NCBI GenBank assembly: GCA_012295275.1
Contig: CM022674.1
Span: 10,432,292 to 10,496,291 of the forward strand
Reading direction: 5' to 3'
DNA length: 64,000 nt
DNA from: Chrysomallon squamiferum
Taxonomy: Eukaryota > Mollusca > Gastropoda > Neomphalida > Peltospiridae
A program made the position numbers and the translations under genes. This document shows positions 60,573 to 64,000 of the stretch, in pieces (positions within the stretch are counted from its first letter, which is position 1; each line of letters opens with the position of its first letter). Under the pieces are notes generated by a model. It was given only the letters and a program-made list of their open reading frames with translations, did no database searches and was not told where the DNA came from.

Positions 60573-63500
60573 ACAAAAACAAAACAAAAACAAACAGTAA
60601 CAACCATTTACAAACTCTTCACGACAAGCACGCCAAGAACACAGGTCTCTCCGTCCTTCAATGGAACGCCAAAGGCCTTCACTCAACAGGCCACGGAGAC
60701 GAACTACTACACTTCCTGGCCTCCACTACAAACACACCGGACATAATATGCATTCAAGAAACATGGCTGGGACATCACAACAAAAACAACAAAACAACAA
60801 AAACCTTTACGATCCCCGGGTACCAAAGTCATTACGTCAACAGATACAACAGCACCCGGGGAGGCATCATGACTCTCGTCAAACAAGACGTTCCACACAC
60901 CAAGCTGAACGAAGCCAAAGTTCACGCCAACATCGAAATACTCAGCATCACAATACACAACAACAATCAAAACATCGACATCATTAACATATACAGCCCA
61001 CCCACTCCCGCACTACACACCATTCAAACCCAAGATTTAAATAAAATAATCACAACAAACAACAAGGTCATTATAGTGGGCGATTTCAACTGTCACAACA
61101 CCCTATGGGGTGGCTCGACAGACGACAGCCCTGGAATCGTCCTCGAAGATTTCCTGGAACAAAACCAGCTGGTCTGTTTGAACGACGGAACATTCACATA
61201 CACTAGCGACATCAATGGTGGCCAAACCGCCATTGATGTAACATTCACAAGCAAGGACATCGCAGCACTCTCCGAATGGCAAGTGCTCGATGAGCTAAAC
61301 AGCGACCACCACCCGATACGCACCAACTACAACAGCAAGAACACCTTCTCGGACAGATCCATCTTCACACCGAAATGGAACTTCAACAAAGCAGACTGGG
61401 AAGGCTTCTACACAGCATGCAGAAACATCAAATCGCAGAACTCCAACGACATCGACGCCTACTGCGCATCACTCACCAACACGATACACGCCACTGCAAT
61501 CAGATACATACCCAAAACCAGAAAATGCACCGGCAAAATATCCACTCCCTGGTGGACGGAACGCATAGAAAACAAATGCAAGGAGAGAAACAAATACAGA
61601 AGACAATATAAAAAAGACAGAAATCATTCTACGCACGAAAAATACACAATATCAAAAAAAGAAGTTTCCAACCTAATACTCACAGCGAAACAAGAACACT
61701 GGGAACTTTTTTGCAACAACATCAACCACAAAACATCAGTCAAAGACATGTGGGCCAAAGTAAAAAACATTCAAGGAAAAAAAACCCACAGAATTAACAC
61801 TCTCGGCAAAAGCAACATCGCATTCACTGACAAGCAAAAAGCGGACCTACTCAGCCAAACCTTCGCCAAGTCCAGCAGCAATTCGAACTTCCCACTGAAG
61901 TTCGCAAAGAAACAACTGGACAACCAAGCAATCGGCGAACAGTCCGCAGACACAGAAAACAGAACATATAATCAACTATTTAACATCAGTGAATTAAAAT
62001 ATGCACTCAAAAACAAGAAAAGTACAGCCACGGGGCCAGATAAAATAAGTTAAACAATATTACAACATCTACCAGACGAAACCCTACTGGTTATACTCGA
62101 ACTTTACAACACAATATGGACAACCGGCAAGATTCCAACAAACTGGAAACACGCCGAATGTTTCAGCTTGCCCAAACCACACAAAGATCACTCACTACCC
62201 AACAGCTACAGGCCGATCACGCTGACGTCACATATGTGTAAAACTTTCGAAACAATGATTAACACACGCCTAAACCAGCATTTAAACGACAACAATTTAA
62301 TCAGCAAATTTCAAAGCGGCTTCAGGAAGAAACACAGCACTAACGACCAGATCACACGCCTGCATACATCAATTAATCAATCTTTTCGAAAATCAAAAAA
62401 AGTTATAGCAGTATTTTTAGACATAGAAAAAGCATTCGACATGGTATGGAGGGAAGGACTGTTAATTAAATTAATAAATAACAACATTAAAGGCAACATG
62501 TTCAACTTCATCAAAGACTTTATCAACAACAGATCCATAGCAGTCAAAGTAAACGGTCACACCTCAGAGAAAACGACAATCGAAAACGGCATCCCCCACA
62601 CTCGCCCACACTCTTCAACATCTACATCAACGACATCGTCACAGCACTCGACCGACAAGACAACGACAGAAATCCGCCAAAGGAGCCGATAAACACAGCA
62701 CTCTTTGCAGACGACTGCGCCTTTTGGCGGGCAGGAAGATCGACCGCAGCAATACAGAAACAAATACAAAAAGACTTAAACAACATAAACGATTGGGCGT
62801 TGAAATGGGGCATAAAGATTTCTCTCTCGAAAACGACGTGCCTCCTTTTCAACAAGAAATCAGACAACAGTAAGATCACTCTCAACATCGACAACAACTT
62901 CATAACACAAACAAAGACATTCAAATTTCTAGGTGTGACATTCGACAGTCAACTCAACTTCCGATGCCACATATATAACATAATTGCCTCCTGCAAAAAA
63001 ACAATCAATCTTCTCAAGTTAATTTCTGGAACCAGTTGGGGAGCAAACGAGTCAACGCTGATTTTGATACACAAAGCATGTATTCTCTCCAAGCTCGACT
63101 ACGGAGCCACGGCTTACTCGAATGCTCCCAAACTTTATTTTTAAAAAACTAGATATAATCCAATCAAGTGCCCTCAGGGTGATCGGCCACCTGCCAAACT
63201 CAACACCATCCGACAGCCTCCTGTCGGAATACAGCATCCAACCATTAAAATACAGAAGAAAACTGCAGCTACTAAAATACAACCTGAAAATACACACACT
63301 CAACACAGACCACCCGGTCAAGGATCTGGTCCCCGACGAACAAAGGATAGGACAACTCTTCAAATCGCATAGTCTACTACTATCGAATTTCCCGACAACA
63401 GCTAGCGAAATCGAAAGGGAAACAGGAATAGGTGAAATGCCACTGCCGGCATACCACAAAGAAAGAAAACCAACAATCAACACACCTTTCCTGATCAAAA

Positions 63501-64000
63501 GAGAAACTGACAAAACAGAGATCCAACCATTCAAAAAAATCATTTTTTTTGGCAGCAGCAAACGACCACTACAAACAACACACGCACATCTACACTGACG
63601 GATCCAAAAACCCAGACAACGGGAGAGTAGGATTCGCCTTCATAGCTCAAAATCACACAAACAAACCCACATGCATACAATTCGGCCGTATCAGAAATCA
63701 CCTTTCGGTATACACGGCCGAGTTGGTAGCCATCATCAGAGCCATGCTGTGGGTAAAACGCAACAACAACAAACACACAGTCATTTTCTCGGACAGTCTA
63801 AGTTCCGTGATCTCAATACAATCCGGAAGTTCAAGCAGACCAGACCTGCTCAGCAAAATACAACAACTACACGAAGAAATACAACACAACAATAAAGAAG
63901 TAACCATCGAGTGGCTCCCAGCACACGTCGGCATCCTCGGCAACGAACTTGCCGACCATTACGCCAAAGAGTCACTCACCATTAAAGACGAAGACATCTG
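60569..64000 (+). pseudogene. LINE ORF2: APE endonuclease, reverse transcriptase, RNase H
   Basis: The ORF2 frame overlaps the ORF1 stop and has no early ATG. Endonuclease motifs: LSVLQWNAKGL, IICIQETWLG, IVGDFNCHNTLWGG, AIDVTFTS, LNSDHHPI. Reverse transcriptase: KSTATGPDKIS, TAA stop at 62051-62053, LPNSYRPITLTS, FQSGFRKKHSTNDQ, VIAVFLDIEKAFDMVW, NGIP, a frameshift with a small deletion near 62600, SPTLFNIYINDIV, ALFADDCAFW (catalytic box), FKFLGVTFD. A further shift lies near 63130. RNase H after another shift at a T-run (63543-63550): HIYTDGSKNPD, TAELVAIIRAM, IFSDSLSS, WLPAHVGILGNELADHYAKE. The window ends inside this domain. As written it cannot make a full protein. Confidence 0.9.

Larger units (their letters stand above)
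58900..64000 (+). mobile_element. I-group LINE, near full length but with frameshifts, cut by window end
   Basis: Contains ORF1 (59105-60572) and ORF2 (60569 to beyond 64000), described separately. The coding strand is strongly A+C rich (few T), unlike the A/T-balanced host DNA around it. The 5' end could not be fixed; a promoter-like 5' UTR may start near 58700-58900. APE endonuclease plus reverse transcriptase plus RNase H with a zinc-knuckle ORF1 is the layout of the I group of LINEs. Confidence 0.85.

Overview
This is 64 kb of animal nuclear DNA. It is AT-rich, its genes are split by introns with GT..AG junctions, it is full of microsatellites (TA, CA/GT, GA/TC, ATT, AAAT), and it holds one 200-base run of N (37684-37883). 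The mix of a CARD caspase, a PAN plus fibrinogen-type secreted protein, a Tyr-motif immune-type receptor and I-group and other LINEs suggests a mollusc. That is an inference of moderate-to-low confidence; nothing in the window fixes the species. Gene models below were built by eye from reading frame, splice sites and intron phase, not by search.

Layout. (1) 78-5839, plus strand: the 3' part of a CARD-containing caspase, seven in-phase coding exons plus an extra tandem-duplicated exon that ends in a stop. (2) 5840-13700: no gene seen; a 521-bp inverted-repeat element (6326-6846) and a small reversed LINE fragment. (3) 13718-14629, plus: a two-exon gene of unknown function. (4) 14696-22954, minus: a receptor-like gene whose ectodomain resembles the mannose-6-phosphate receptor homology (MRH) fold, followed by a transmembrane exon and a tyrosine/TKL-type kinase domain; its catalytic-loop exon could not be found and one splice donor is overrun by a GA repeat. 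(5) 24.2-28.4 kb: half of a dispersed segmental duplication, a Tc1/mariner fossil, and a two-exon 3' end of an unknown protein with a SAM-like tail. (6) 29.2-32.3 kb, minus: a broken C48/Ulp1-type peptidase gene with a 60-bp in-frame minisatellite. (7) 34.2-35.7 and 44.6-45.6 kb: decayed LINEs of one family. (8) 37.9-40.7 kb, plus: a decayed proprotein convertase (furin/PCSK-like) gene. (9) 41.9-43.8 kb: a degenerate tandem satellite. (10) 45.7-53.7 kb: the most notable locus. A nine-exon minus-strand gene encodes a predicted type I receptor of about 502 aa, with two tandem copies of a cysteine-containing ectodomain unit, a Thr/Pro-rich stalk, one membrane helix and a tail with several Tyr motifs, two of them ITIM-like. 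Nested in its introns on the opposite strand are a PAN/fibrinogen (FREP-like) gene and a second partial fibrinogen exon. (11) 55.4-58.4 kb: the other half of the segmental duplication. (12) about 58.9-64.0 kb, plus: an I-group LINE with gag-like ORF1 (three CCHC knuckles) and ORF2 (APE endonuclease, reverse transcriptase, RNase H), with several frameshifts and cut by the window end.

Taken together, the cellular genes lean to sensing, signalling and death (caspase, receptor kinase, Tyr-motif receptor, FREP), but nothing shows they act as one pathway. The strongest candidate for an undescribed system is the paired receptor/FREP locus at 45.7-53.7 kb; next is the MRH-kinase receptor.
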